Shown piece after piece: positions 23,590 through 34,512 of a stretch of 64,000 nt of DNA. Location: NCBI RefSeq assembly GCF_051020765.1, contig NC_134934.1, positions 3,286,001 through 3,350,000 on the forward strand, read 5' to 3'. Source of the DNA: Lasioglossum baleicum. Its lineage: Eukaryota > Arthropoda > Insecta > Hymenoptera > Halictidae. The position numbers were made by a program, and so were the translations under genes. The notes below the pieces were generated by a model that did no database searches, was not told the origin of the DNA, and worked only from the letters and a program-made list of their open reading frames with translations. Each line of letters opens with the position of its first letter. Positions within the stretch are counted from its first letter, which is position 1.

Positions 23590-23654
23590 AATTATCCTAG
23601 GTCAGAAGCAAATGTTTAATTTTCGAGTGAAAATATAGCTCCCAGTGCAAAGGG
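23590..23654 (+). repeat. TTAA-element right end, family F
   Basis: 'AAATGTTTAATTTTCGAGTG' and 'CCCAGTGCAAAGGG' then TTAA (23655-23658), as at 3350. The left boundary was not found; similarity to the other copies fades upstream of 23590. Confidence 0.55.
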
Positions 23655-23658
23655 TTAA

Positions 23659-26282
23659 GACGCCAATGGAGGGATCCCTTAGCACGATCGACAATGTCCC
23701 AGCCCAATGTTGCTTCACTCAAGGCTGCAGACACAGAACTCTCAGGTCTCAGCTCGTCGGCTCGGCGTAAACGCGGGGACGCGGCTTGGTAATAAAAGAA
23801 CCTTCATAATACCCTGAGAATCTAATTGTGGAACGACCCCGGGACCCCGCGAGGAGGCATCGTTTTCTCGATAATAAAGGAAGAATAATCGTAATGAGGC
23901 GGCGAGGGGCCTCCGCGTGTGTACAGTTAGTCGCAATCAAGCGGCTCCAGCTGGGGGAAAAATTATTGCCTAATAAAATAATGAGATAAGGGAACGTTGC
24001 ACGGATAATTGCGAACATTGCACCGGCAACATTGTCGTGCGGTAATGCCTAATTGCAGATACGATGCAATCTAATAATTATTCCGGTCGTAATTGTATCA
24101 AAGCCTAACGTTACTCCGGGGGGCGATCCCGGAATAATTCATCAAGCGAGATTGCACGGAAACCGTCCCCGGAAATCTAGCCGAACACGTTCGACCGTGA
24201 ATTCAGCGGTTGGTCGTCGGGTTTGGGCCAGCGTCGAGGGCCCAAGACCCGCGAAGGCGAAATAGGAGTCGAGATTTCAGGGCTGAAGGGCGATCCGAGA
24301 GGAACGTGCGCCGCGGAACACGGTTTTCGAGCGAAGCGTGACTTCCTGCGTTCCCACGGGACCTCTGGGCCCAACTTTTGTCCCATGATCGAGCGGCCCG
24401 CGGACTTGGGCCCTGTAGAAACCGAGGAGGATGCTTACTTGTGCACGCACTCGTCACGGAACGACGACAGGCACGTAGAAACCGACTTCTACGTGGACCG
24501 TACAGTCCCCGACAGGAATTGGGCCCGGTCCATTGTCCCGGCTACTGAGCCCTACGCACTCCTCTTCGCGAGAAGATCGTAGTTAGGGTGAAATTTTTGG
24601 ATTGTGGTCTCTCAAGATGGGATTGGAGCAGTGGGAAGGTTTAATGGGCCTTAACATATTCCGTGCCGAGCCGTTTTTTCTCGACAATTAAACAAACTTA
24701 TCTGCTTTTATGCCTCATTCTTTTCGTGGAAATATATTCTACAGTGTTGAACTTGTTATAATAAATATGTCATGGACGTGGCACGGAACGTGTCAATAGT
24801 TTAATTTGGTGTGGGCATACACAAGAAAATTTCCCTAAAATCAAGAAAGGTTTCGCGACACCATTACAGCTGCACCGTTACCTCAACGACTCTTTAAGCG
24901 AAGAAAAAATTTCAGAGAAGATCCCGTGCCAAGAAAGGGCACATTCGAACGTCGCAGAATCCTCGATAGAAGAAACGCGACGGGCTCGCAGAAAACTTTC
25001 CACGGGAGAAAATGCGGCATGAAAAAAACGTCCGAATATCGTCGAAGAAATCCTAGAGAGAGAGAGATTCTGCCGCGATGATTTGTCGTAGAAATCCGCG
25101 CTCCGAACCACGAACGCGACACCGCTTTTTCCTTTTCCCTGGGATTTAATTGCCCGCCGATTAGTTCGCGCTCGCCGGGCTGCCCGCTACGCTCCGGGTC
25201 CGCCTGTTTATAGGTTCGCTCGTTAACTCGTCGCTTTTAATTGCTCGAGCATCGAGCGGCTACCAAAACCGCGCTGCCGAGCGCGCCCGTTAATTTACGG
25301 GTCTCGAGCACGCGGCTTCTCCGCGCCGGACGGCCGGCCCCGGTCATTTAGACCTGCATAAAATTAAGATTTTATACCGGCGCGACAGCCATTAAGTTAT
25401 AAACTTTTACGCTGATCCTCGTTACTGTCGCGCGACATTCGCACGGCCCGCGCAGACGACGACAACGAGATCGATCGCGGATCGCTCCTAGGAAATCGCG
25501 TATTAAAACTTTGGTTTCGTTGTTGGAAATAGTCCGCTGAAGTCTGGGTTAATTGGGATTTTTTAGACAAATTTCGAGTAATCTGTGTTGGGGAAGAAAA
25601 GATGCAATGCTAGAAGATTATTGCACAATTGAGTTTCTCCTAGATCGAGCTTATCTCATAGTTTACAATATCACAAATGCTTGAATATGCAGTTTCGTGT
25701 GCAACAAGTGCAGAAAGATCCAAAATTAATATCATTAGCGATGATTAATATTGTACGAACGACAGAAAGTGGTGTTGATTCATATCTAAGTGGTGTTTAT
25801 TGGCTCCACTGTAATTTCTGTTGTTGTACATGCATGGACAGGAAAATTGATTTAATACAAAAACACTTTGACGATGCCGATAATGGTAAAACGATTAAGA
25901 TTAGAGTTAATAATAATGCTAGGTCTTTATCGATCATTATTCACTGAGAAATGCAAAGGAGAATATGCTTATGCGTATGAGCTGACGTACCTATATAATA
26001 ATGAGAGTAATCATGATGTACACCGATTAGGTTCACCGTGTTTTATAGCCTGCATATCGGAGAAGAAATCTCAGGTACGCAAATGGTCATAGCGGCGTCT
26101 CTTCCGAAACATTCCTTGTCGCTATTCACTTTCGAATAGACGTCTATTCTGTATGTCGCTGTACAGTAGATGTAATTACAGTACTATTTTTTAATTGATC
26201 AAAATTAAAGGGGAGCACTGAACTGTTATTGAAAAATTGTGCAATAATCATTCTCAGGTAACTTTCCTCACGGAAGTCATTT
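23659..26282. other. Unique, partly very CpG-rich sequence; possible regulatory DNA
   Basis: 24100-24600 and 25140-25490 are GC- and CpG-rich, with embedded TAATTA-like words (for example TTTAATTG, TTAATTTACG, CATTAAGTTATAAA). Long frames (119 codons at 24223) are in low-TA sequence and overlap opposite-strand frames. A frame at 25681-25947 has no recognisable domain. No gene called; an enhancer is possible but unproven. Confidence 0.35.
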
Positions 26283-26455
26283 CGTATTCTCAAGAGGAAA
26301 TGAAAGCCAATTTTTTACCATTTAGAATAAGTTTTACGACATTTTCACTGATGACATACTGACATATATTTAATAATAATGTAAACAATATTTTGAATGA
26401 TGGCACAGCAATTTTTAATGGCGCCTCTCTCTCTCCGAGTGTTAAGGGTTTAACG
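26283..26455 (+). repeat. Dispersed repeat fragments (mariner-associated and family G)
   Basis: 26301-26341 ('GAAAGCCAATTTTTTACCAT') resembles 1250-1290. 26383-26455 ('TAAACAATATTTTG', 'CACAGCAATTTTTAATGGCG') resembles 5372-5445. The latter ends in CCGAGTGTTAAGGG, like family F ends. Confidence 0.45.
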
Positions 26456-26495
26456 AGGAGCAAACTGCAAGGCTCGTAGTCTCGTGGAACATACG

Positions 26496-26870
26496 TTTTT
26501 TTATTATTATTGAGAAAATCTCATAAGAAATTTATCACAACGTTAGATACAAACAAAACCAAAGTATACAGATCAAGCAACCGCTACAAACTATTAAAAT
26601 AAAAGTAAGGGTATACCACTTTTTCAGGTAGGCTTCGACATTGGGCCTACCCAAAAACATAGAAACGTCCAGAGGCACAGCTGAAATCTTAACTTAAAAA
26701 GATTGTTCAACAGTAATGATCTTTGCGTATTGTATAAATTACACTGCTAAAAGACGTGGTTAAGAGTTTCACACTCGAAGTTGCAGCTACACATAGGGTT
26801 GTCGATGGGAACATAATAATATGTTGGTTTGGATCGCTTCGGAGAGCGATTCAGAGCTGTCGGCAAGTTT
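26496..26870 (-). pseudogene. Non-LTR retrotransposon (LINE) C-terminal and 3' remnant
   Basis: On the minus strand a frame reads PTYYYVPIDNPMCSCN, FECETLNHVF, then a TAG, then QCNLYNTQRSLLLNNLFKL. This is the Cys-rich 'CxC...ETxxHVxxxC' pattern near the C-terminus of jockey/R1/I-type LINE polyproteins. The next readable piece, shifted by one base, is PLDVSMFLGRPNVEAYLKKW (26676-26617), another C-terminal phrase. Downstream lies a TAA-rich tail at 26511-26496 (AATAATAATAAAAAAA), suggesting the true 3' end of an I-like element. The in-frame stop and frameshift mark it as dead. Upstream reverse transcriptase sequence is not recognisable in the window. Confidence 0.7.
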
Positions 26871-27663
26871 CTTAACCCCGAGGTTGAGCTGGGAGGGTTT
26901 GAGCTCAGAGCGGTGAATCCGGTCCCTCTGTGAGAACGCTCGAAATTCGTGTACGCGTTTTCCATCATTGATGAGAGGGACTGTACCATACGCGACGATA
27001 ATACACGGCGGAACGTGGAGAGCCGGGCCACCGGTGTGTACGTGACGCACGTCGTCTACGTGGGTGCTGGGCATTTTACGACTTTCGGTGCTCTTGGAAA
27101 AAGCTCTGTCCCGGCGACGACGCTTGCGACGAGGTTCTCCTCTCTCTTTCACGGGGACTGTTGCTCGCGCCGAGGATCGCGGGCGCACGCGCGAGTTCCT
27201 TCTGCCTCGTCTTTCGAATCTCCCGTCAGATTTCTATCGGAGCTTCGTTAAACTCGCATCAGATGCGAGGGTCCCTTCACCTCGCGTCTCTCTCGTTTCT
27301 ACAAGCGCCATTGTCGTGTTTCCCTCTGGTTCGCTCGATTCTCTCGGCAACCACTGCTCGCCACAGACGGCAGCTAATTAATAATTTCCATGAAAATCGC
27401 GTTCAACGGCGTGCCAGTGTAGCTATGCTCGCGGTTTCATCCGAGCGACCGCCACCGAGCTAGACAGCCAGACGGCCAACGAAACGCTTTCTTTTCTCAA
27501 TTCGTAAATCACTTGGCTCGAGCCAATTAAAGCTTGCAACGCGTTCCGTGGAGCGGCGCGAGCCCTGGCGCCGCTAAATCAAAAGAGATCTAGACGGCTC
27601 GGTGGCAGACCGACAGCGATACATACACTAGGAAAACGCCGCGCCGGTACGCGTGACCAACAA
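26871..27663. other. CpG-rich sequence with overlapping frames, no gene called
   Basis: Frames of 100-133 codons on both strands cover 26787-27463. The minus ones partly continue upstream from the LINE remnant but show no reverse transcriptase motif. 27270-27400 is pyrimidine-rich. Confidence 0.4.
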
Positions 27664-27937
27664 TGCCCACGGTCTCGGGAAAAGTTCAAACTTTCGGCCG
27701 AAATGCAACTGCTTCGTGAAAACGCGTGGTTCAGGCAGGAACACGCGGCACTTCTGCAAGCCCACGGTCCCAATGAAAGCCCGCGGGTTCTGACACAGCT
27801 CTCGGTCGCTATGATACCCCTCGGCCCTTCTAAAGGCCCAGGATCTCTGTGATAGCCCACGATCTCTGTAAAAGCATCCGTTCCCCTCGACAACACGCGC
27901 TTCGGCGAAAGCCCACGATCGCAGAGAAGTAAACCGA
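27664..27937. repeat. Decayed minisatellite, period about 30 bp
   Basis: Variants of GCCCACGGTCTCGGGAAAAG recur at roughly 30-bp steps: near 27664, 27761, 27779, 27836, 27857 and 27911, separated by more degraded units. The minus-strand frames covering it (118-129 codons) repeat R-A-F/W-A phrases and are by-products of the repeat. Confidence 0.6.
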
Positions 27938-29356
27938 AGAACAATTTTGTGAAAGTTGAAACAAACACTACACAAACTTATCATCGCTGTGCTCTACTAT
28001 TAAATTACCATTACATATTGTACAAGCATATTCTTGAAGAATTCCAACTGATTTAGAAAATCATGAAAATGGTACAGTATTTAAAAATTACAGATAACAT
28101 TCAGCAGGATACATTGCAATCTACAAGTTGCAATCCTAACGAAATATAGCAACGATCAAGAGGGAATTACCTCGTAATAAATGTAATTACTATGTAATTG
28201 CTAGTGCAAGACGTTATGGTACAATTAAATTCAACAGCCGGTTGGTTAATAAATGGAAAAACAGATTTATGGACACCAGACGAATACAATCGACGAGTTA
28301 AGCTGTCTGTCTCGGTTAACAGGTTAATTGGACCACACGCGCACGAAGCGCGCGAGTATCTTGGAAGATTGACCGACGAATCAGCTCGCGACAGAAGAAG
28401 ATGGTCGCGAGATCCGCTACTGTGACGGCTGATTTTTCGTTATTCTCTCTCTTCCTCCATCTCACTCTCTTTCTTTGTATTCTCTTTTTTTCGCGTCTCG
28501 TCGCAGCACTTTTGGGGTCTCGGCTCTTCCGCTCGTTAGGCGGGCCGAGTCGGGGCTTATGCTAATTTTAAGCAGTTCCCCTCCAGTCGATTCTTTCCTA
28601 AAGCTATTAGGCGATCATCTCGGATAATCCCGCGATTCCGGATTTACTCGGGACACGACTTTTCTAAGTTTTCTTCCTCCGCGCGAGCGTGGATTCGTCG
28701 AAAGCCGTTGCGTCGCGTCGGTTCGCTCGCTCGCGGGATACTATTTTTTCTTCTTCTACGGAGAGCAGACGTATATATATATCCGTCGGCGCTCCGGGAA
28801 ACGTTGCTAAGAGCTTGGATTACGCCAGAGAGGTGCGAACAAGTTCGAAGTTTATAGCTAGTCGAGTCAGAGAAAAAGCTAGCCGGGTATTTTATGAACG
28901 TAAATTAAGTTCTTACGTCTCCGGTTGTGCTATGGTGGCTCGATCGAACGGTATTTTAATTCTTAAAGGCTACTTTTACTCTATTGAATTATTCTTAACA
29001 GATGTCGATCACTTTGTTCGACAACGTTGTGTCATACTTCGGTGTAACAGAAGTTTGAAGATCAGTTTCCATGAATGTTTCGAATCGCTACCGCATTTCT
29101 TTTTGAACTTCTGTGGCCCTCTCGCGAAGTGCGATCCTCCAGCTTTAATTCAAGTCCTAACACGTTTAAAAATTCGTACTGGAACACATTCTAAAATCGA
29201 CCTGAATATCCTAACACTTCACTAACAATGACTTATAGCTAATCGTCGGCTCTTTAATCATCGCCGCGAGAAACGATCGAGGTTTCGTGGCAATTTACCG
29301 GTGATAGAGATACAAGGGTGGCTCGGTTTCCCCGGAGCGATGGTCAGGCAGCCGGT
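27938..29356. other. No gene recognised
   Basis: A 75-codon frame (28198-28425) and a 178-codon frame (28689-29225) on the plus strand have fairly ordinary amino-acid composition but no motif, no signal peptide and no clear splice sites. They may be chance frames; I leave them uncalled. Confidence 0.35.
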
Positions 29357-29399
29357 CAGGTGCATCTTTCCGAGCTGCGCAGAGGGAAAGATGCACCTG
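29357..29399. repeat. Perfect 15-bp hairpin
   Basis: CAGGTGCATCTTTCC (29357-29371), a 13-nt loop, then its exact complement GGAAAGATGCACCTG (29385-29399). It is isolated, not part of any repeat family seen here. Too short for a typical microRNA precursor on its own; function unknown. Confidence 0.85.
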
Positions 29400-30559
29400 T
29401 CTCGTTCGAGAGGCAACCTGTCACGTTTTATAGACACCGGCGGGTCTATCGTTGATCTATCCAATTGGCCTGAGAGATAAGCGAATAGGGGAACTGGCAG
29501 AGGGCACATGACGGTGAACAACACCGTGGCTGATTGCACAGTCCAACGATGTAATTTTTCACTTCGGTGACCAGTAGACAATTCTCACAACCGTACACAA
29601 CGTTACCCGAATACACACTATCTGGAAAATTCTACACGTCTCCTAAGAATCACCCGTACATCTTCTTTGGTTAAGACAGGGCCAATTCTCTTTTAGCTTC
29701 TCTTTAAACAACCAACATGTTATACAAACTTTCTAGAGTTGGTACACTGCATAGACATCGGATAAGCAAACAAATTAGCACTGTTTGGTAAAATAAAATG
29801 TTACAATAAAAAATGGACCCTTCCTGGCCGAAATGAAAATTCTCAAAAATTGATTTTCTTCGTAAAAAATCATTGAAAAATTAGACAGGAATATTGGCTA
29901 ATTATTTTGTCTGCGTCGCCCTGAAGACCCAGACAAAATTATCTTTCGTCACCGCGTGTCTCGCCAATCTCACCTGCTCGCCACGCTAAATGGCTACTCA
30001 GACCCTCTCCCTCAATCTCTCTTCCCCTCCTCTATCTGTAGAATCGTTACGCTCCTCTCACGCAGTCGACTTATCGCAAGGGCGCGTCTTTAACGACTTT
30101 TTCGATTCCCCTTCGGCCCCCTTTTCGCCTCTTTTATTCGACCTGTTTCTTTGATCTTCGCGGATAACGCTCCGTACCGTCGCGCGATCCTACGCGATAG
30201 CCAGTGCGCGCATTTTATCGCGTCTCGACCCTGCAAAGTGGCGAGAAACAGGAGAAACGCGACTCCCTACCCGACACACGGCCCTCTCAAATTGAATCGT
30301 GGCCTTCTTTGTCTTGCAGGTGGTGGAAATACCGCGGAAGAAATTCGCTGATCGCTTCTTGGCCTGAGAATTGATAGGGGATGGTGAGTTTCCACTTTGT
30401 ACTGTCTTCAGGATCACCTTTGCGAGCTATTTCGGAAGCTATCTTAGAGAATGCGTTTGAGAATTTGCTTTATTTTTGCTTTACCGATAGATAGAGCGAT
30501 TTTTAGTTCCGTGGTACTTTGTGTACACGTTAATATTGTTTCTACATTTATATTAGACT
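29400..30559. other. No gene seen
   Basis: 29400-29800 is moderately GC-rich, 29800-29900 AT-rich. A small inverted repeat (TTTTGTCTG ... CAGACAAAA, 29911-29940) is the only structure noted. 30000-30360 is CpG-rich with no convincing frame. Confidence 0.45.
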
Positions 30560-31205
30560 GATGTCCAAGTAAATTTCTACTTTTACGAGTATTTGCGACT
30601 TTATTTGAAATGAAATTTGCGTCGCATAAAAAATGTTGAAAAAATAGTATATGCTCCCCTTAAACATGCATTGCATTTTTACCCTTGAACTAATAAAAAA
30701 GCAAAAGGTGATGGAAATGCGTACTTCGATTTTGCAAAAAAATTGCTTGTAAGGTTAGAAAGCACTACAAGACAGGAAATGGAGTTCGAAATGTCAGCTG
30801 TCAATATACATATACTATATACCACGACTTTGCGATTTAAAATAGGATTAAGTAATAACTAGACTGCGCGGATCTTTATGCGTTTATGCCTTATAAAAAT
30901 CTACAAAAAATGCTTGTTGTCGATCTACAAAAACCAATGAAAGTACAAAATAAAAATGTTCTGCTTTGATTGTGGGGGGGAATCAGGAATAAAATAAAAA
31001 TTTATTTATTCTCTTATAATAACTTTTTTTGCTACATTCAAAACAACATTACGATATTCTTAAATTTTCCTAATCCTTTAATGTTTTATATTTCACTCAA
31101 CCAATTTCTTCATAAATGCATAAATATCCGCACTCTAGTAATAACAAATGGAAGAGCAATGCCATCTCTACACGAAATAACGAAATTACTTTCCGAACGA
31201 CCTAA
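30560..31205 (-). mobile_element. Mariner-like element, 5' end, carrying a hAT-like insertion
   Basis: Minus strand: outer end TTAGGTCGTTCGGAAAGTAA at 31205. It runs to GTTATTAC, where a hAT-like element (30860-31137) is inserted, then resumes with GTTATTACTTAATCC and aligns with 5570-5840 ('CAGCTGACATTTCG', 'GCTTTCTAACCTTACAAGC'). No transposase frame or 3' end survives. Confidence 0.7.
30860..31137 (-). mobile_element. hAT-like MITE (278 bp), nested in mariner, subfamily IV
   Basis: Ends TAGACTGCGCGGATCTTTAT and ATCCGCACTCTA. Flanks GTAATAAC (30852-30859) and GTAATAAC (31138-31145) are a perfect 8-bp duplication. Compared with 34312, the A-side is broken by about 80 extra bp between CATAAAGATCC and TTTTATTTTG (reverse strand), explaining the extra length. 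A G7 run lies at 30974. Confidence 0.85.
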
Positions 31206-31724
31206 CAGAATTGTCGTGTTCGCGGTCGCAACAGCATTTTCGCCGAGAGCCAAACAGATTCGGCGAACAAAGGCTCGGCGATACGGCTAATAGATCCAAG
31301 GAGAGACTGTTATAAAAGTTGGCCGCGCGATATTCAAATGAACCCGCAAACTTCCCGCGGAATGACACTCAGAAGTAATCCGACTGTTAAGTCCCGCGAC
31401 CTTCCTTCCTTCCGCGCCGAGTTTCGCCGGTAAGCGTGCATATAAATTACATTATACACCGCCGCGAGGCACTCGTAAACTTTACCTCATAAATATCTAT
31501 CTACGAATGACGACGTTCGATCAGCGACAGTCCGTGGGTGTCCGAACTTGTCCAAATCTGCAATCGAATGTTGCGTCCATTTCGGAGGCTCTCGGCACTT
31601 TAGGAGATTTATTATGTTATATTACCTTCCTTTACCTTTTATTACATTACCTTGACCGTGGTTGTTGTTTGTTCTTGTTCCTTTGCAAGTTACACGATGC
31701 AGCAGCTCGGTAAACTTTTAATTG
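31206..31724. other. No gene seen
   Basis: Unique sequence. A 68-codon frame at 31507-31713 has no recognisable motif. Confidence 0.45.
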
Positions 31725-31728
31725 TTAA

Positions 31729-32190
31729 CCCCTTTCCGTATCATTTTCTGTATAGTTACAGTGATTAAAACACGCCTTTCCTCTCCTAAAATGTCGTAGA
31801 AGAGATATAATAAGAAAATTTATATTTTTTGTATGGCTACACACACACGCACATTTATTTGAATACTTAAACACTGATTACTAGACTGCGGATCTTTATC
31901 CACAATAAGAATTTTCTTCATTAATTACAAGATTCTGGAGCCAAATAAAAATTGATTACTTCCTTTAATACTGTTAACAGGACAAAAGTAATGTGTTGAT
32001 GCTCTTAGATTCTTTTAATGTTTCTACTGTTTAAAATTGCGGCTGCTCTTTTTTGTCATAAATGCATAAAATCCGAATGAAATTACAAATAAATCGAATT
32101 TTATTTGATTTAAAAAGGAAGGCGTAACATTCGTATTTATTAGACTTTGTTTAACATCTTCGTGACAAGAGTGTGACTCGAAATCACGAG
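31729..32190 (+). mobile_element. TTAA element, family E, carrying a hAT-like insertion
   Basis: TTAA (31725-31728) then CCCCTTTCCGTATCATTTTC. It aligns with the minus-strand copy ending at 44243 ('AGTTACAGTGATTAAAACA', 'AAAATGTCGTAGAAG', 'AGAAAATTTATATTTTTT') and, after the insertion, with the right part of 49133-49377 ('ATTTATTAGACTTTGTTTAA', 'GACAAGAGTGTGACTCG'). The right TTAA is not certain; TTGA near 32322 after CAGGGGG is a candidate. Confidence 0.6.
31882..32075 (+). mobile_element. hAT-like MITE nested in TTAA element, subfamily II
   Basis: Left end TAGACTGCGGATCTTTATCC; right end GCATAAAATCCG, with the last 7-8 bases of the terminus lost. Left flank CTGATTAC fits nTnnnnAn; right flank GAAATTAC shares the last five bases. 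The interior 'TTTTCTTCATTAATTACAAG' matches 54067 and 58959. Confidence 0.75.
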
Positions 32191-33486
32191 TGTATTGTAT
32201 TTTCGAATTGGACACAGCCTCATACACAGAAGCGTATCCTTTCGATGCGGTTTTTGATTCTTGGACGGCAAAGAGGATGCAATCAGTATAACTGTAAAAT
32301 AGATGGTGGTGCAGGGGGTTGAAATCGCGTTTGTCGGAACACGTGAGGAGCCGCGAAACGGGTGGTGGCGTTGACGGAAGCTAAGGTGAGAGATTTCCCC
32401 GTAATTTCCATCGTGATCCTGGCGATACGTGCTTACAGCCGCGGCCTCGCCGTATTTCTTGCTTGACTTTAATATGAGGCTCGGCGCGTAAGTAGACGTT
32501 ACATAAAATGGCAAATATCGGAAGGGCTTACGGCTGTATTATGCCGACGGTGGCGGCTTTATTGCGCGACATTCTCCGTCGAAGGAGCGAACAAAAAAAA
32601 AATAAGAAAAATAATGGAGAAAAAGATAAAGGGAGAGAAAGAGAGGCTCAAGACCACCGGCAGATGTACAGGATGTCGTCGTTCGAATTCTGGTCTCCAC
32701 AGGCTTTTCCGTCGCGTGTACATACGGGGTGTCCCGCGAAGTAACGAGCCAATCGAGACCAGCTCCTTTTAGAATTCTAACAGAGCAGCAAAAGTAGAAA
32801 GATCCCGTCTCGGAAATAGCAGGAAACTTGCGAGAGACGCTCGATCTTCGACGGATCGAGCCAAGCAGGTGGAGAGCGGAATTTCCTGCGATAAATCCTC
32901 GAGGATCGCATTAAGGGACGAGTAGCATCCGTGCAAACAGTCCGTTGATCGTTACGATCCAGCCTCCCGTGAAATATATCCCGGCCGCGAAAACCGTACA
33001 TCTTCGGCTGAGCGTTAAATTCCGCAACTCATCGGCAATCCCGGTTATCGACACCCTTTAAGGATCGAAGATGAGAGATCAAAGGTGGAGCCTGCAGACA
33101 CGCGTCTCAGACTCGGTCGAATCGATCCCCCGGATCGTTAATTTTCAACGATCTTCGAAAGAAACTTGGAAGGGAGAAACACAAGATCTTCGTGTCTTCT
33201 CGCGAAAGGATGAAAAGATCGACGATATTGGACGAATGACTTTTTATCTTGGCAGGAATGTGCAGTTCTTCGATTTTATTCGTGGAAGGGGTCCAAGATG
33301 GTCGAGGGGTTAAACCGAAAACACAGGAAAAACGAGAAGCTCTTCAATGAGGATTTTTGTTCATTGAACGAGCGCGAGATTCTTCGTTGATTTCATACGA
33401 AGGAGAGGAAACGTCAATTTTTGTTTTCAAGGGAGGACTGCGATATTCTTCACGGTTTTGTCACTTCGACACTGTCATCTCTGGAG
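32191..33486. other. No gene recognised
   Basis: 32140-32514 (minus, 124 codons) overlaps repeats at one end and shows no domain. 32724-32745 ('TACGGGGTGTCCCGCGAAG') resembles a lone end of a CAGGGTG-type TA element. 33060-33480 is purine-rich with GAAGGAAA words. Confidence 0.4.
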
Positions 33487-33640
33487 AGAATCTGAGGGTC
33501 TTCGTGATTTTCGAAGGAAAGAGTGGCAAAATCGTAGGCGTTCGTCAAGGATGATGACGCTGGGAAAAAAACGCGAGGATCCTTGTGATTTTCGAAGGAA
33601 AGAGACGGCAAAATCAGGGGGCGTTCTCCGAGGATATTTT
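33487..33640 (+). repeat. Tandem duplication, period about 81 bp
   Basis: GTGATTTTCGAAGGAAAGAG occurs at 33504 and 33585, with flanking 'AAAATC', 'GGCGTTC' and 'GAGG' words in the same order. Two units are clear; looser relatives may lie upstream at 33180-33450. Confidence 0.7.
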
Positions 33641-34311
33641 TTCTCGGTGGTAACGCGCCAGATTGTTCGGACCGTTGCAAAACGGTGGCGTTCCTTGAAA
33701 GGAGATTTCCTTGGAGCCTCGCCGCGACGTCTAACAGAGATAAACGAGGTACGCGTCGGGAGCACTCGAGACGGGTTCGCAGACGATTCCCGACGTTATT
33801 TCCAGGCAAGAAGAACTGCGATTAGAGCGATTAGAGAGACCACGGGCTGCGTGCGTGTGGAACGGAACGGTTCCATATATCTAGCCAAGCTTTGCGCAAC
33901 GTTCCAACGCGCTTCGTCTCGGCCTCAATTAACGCAATTACCGGGCTCCCTCGTCTAATTACCTATCAAACGGAATTGCTATCGTGAACGCGCGGACGCG
34001 CAACTCGCCCGCTCGCCTTGCTCGCGCGAGTCCTACACGCTGTGTAAGCTGCCTGGCCCCCGCCAGAGGGAAAGAGAAGACTCCTCCGCCTTCCCGGCTC
34101 TTGTCTCTAATGAACGTTATTAATTGCTTTATGATTTTTCGATAAAACATCGCCGCAGCCGTAATCAAGTTATTATCCCACGTTGCGCGTCCTCGTTCCT
34201 TCTCCCTTCTTCCTCGCCCCTCTCGTTCCCACTTTTTCGTCCCCGTACCCGATCATTTGCGCGATCTTACTGGAAAACTGTCCACGACCAACTTCTATGT
34301 ATTATCATCAG
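33641..34311. other. No gene seen
   Basis: CpG-rich unique sequence with overlapping frames up to 166 codons (33458-33958) that begin inside the tandem duplication. No domain. Confidence 0.45.
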
Positions 34312-34512
34312 TAGACTGCGGATCTTGATGCATTTATGAAGAAATTGATTGGGTGAAACGTAAAACAGCAAATGATTTAAACAATTCAAGAATGTTGTAA
34401 TCTTGCTTTTAATGTGACAAAGTCCTGAAGGGATGAAATCAAGTTTCATGTTGTTCCTGCTTCCTACGATCAATGCAAAACATTTTTATTTTGCATAAAG
34501 ATCCGAAGTCTA
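34312..34512 (-). mobile_element. hAT-like MITE, complete (201 bp), subfamily IV
   Basis: Ends TAGACTGCGGATCTTGATGC and GCATAAAGATCCGAAGTCTA. Flanks ATCATCAG (34304-34311) and ATCATTGG (34513-34520) match 6/8. The interior 'ATGAAGAAATTGATTGGGTG' is shared with 30860, 38444 and 56430 in either orientation. Confidence 0.85.

Noticed and set aside
28198..28425. 75-codon plus-strand frame with ordinary composition
   Set aside because: No family recognised, no splice or promoter context; indistinguishable from chance.
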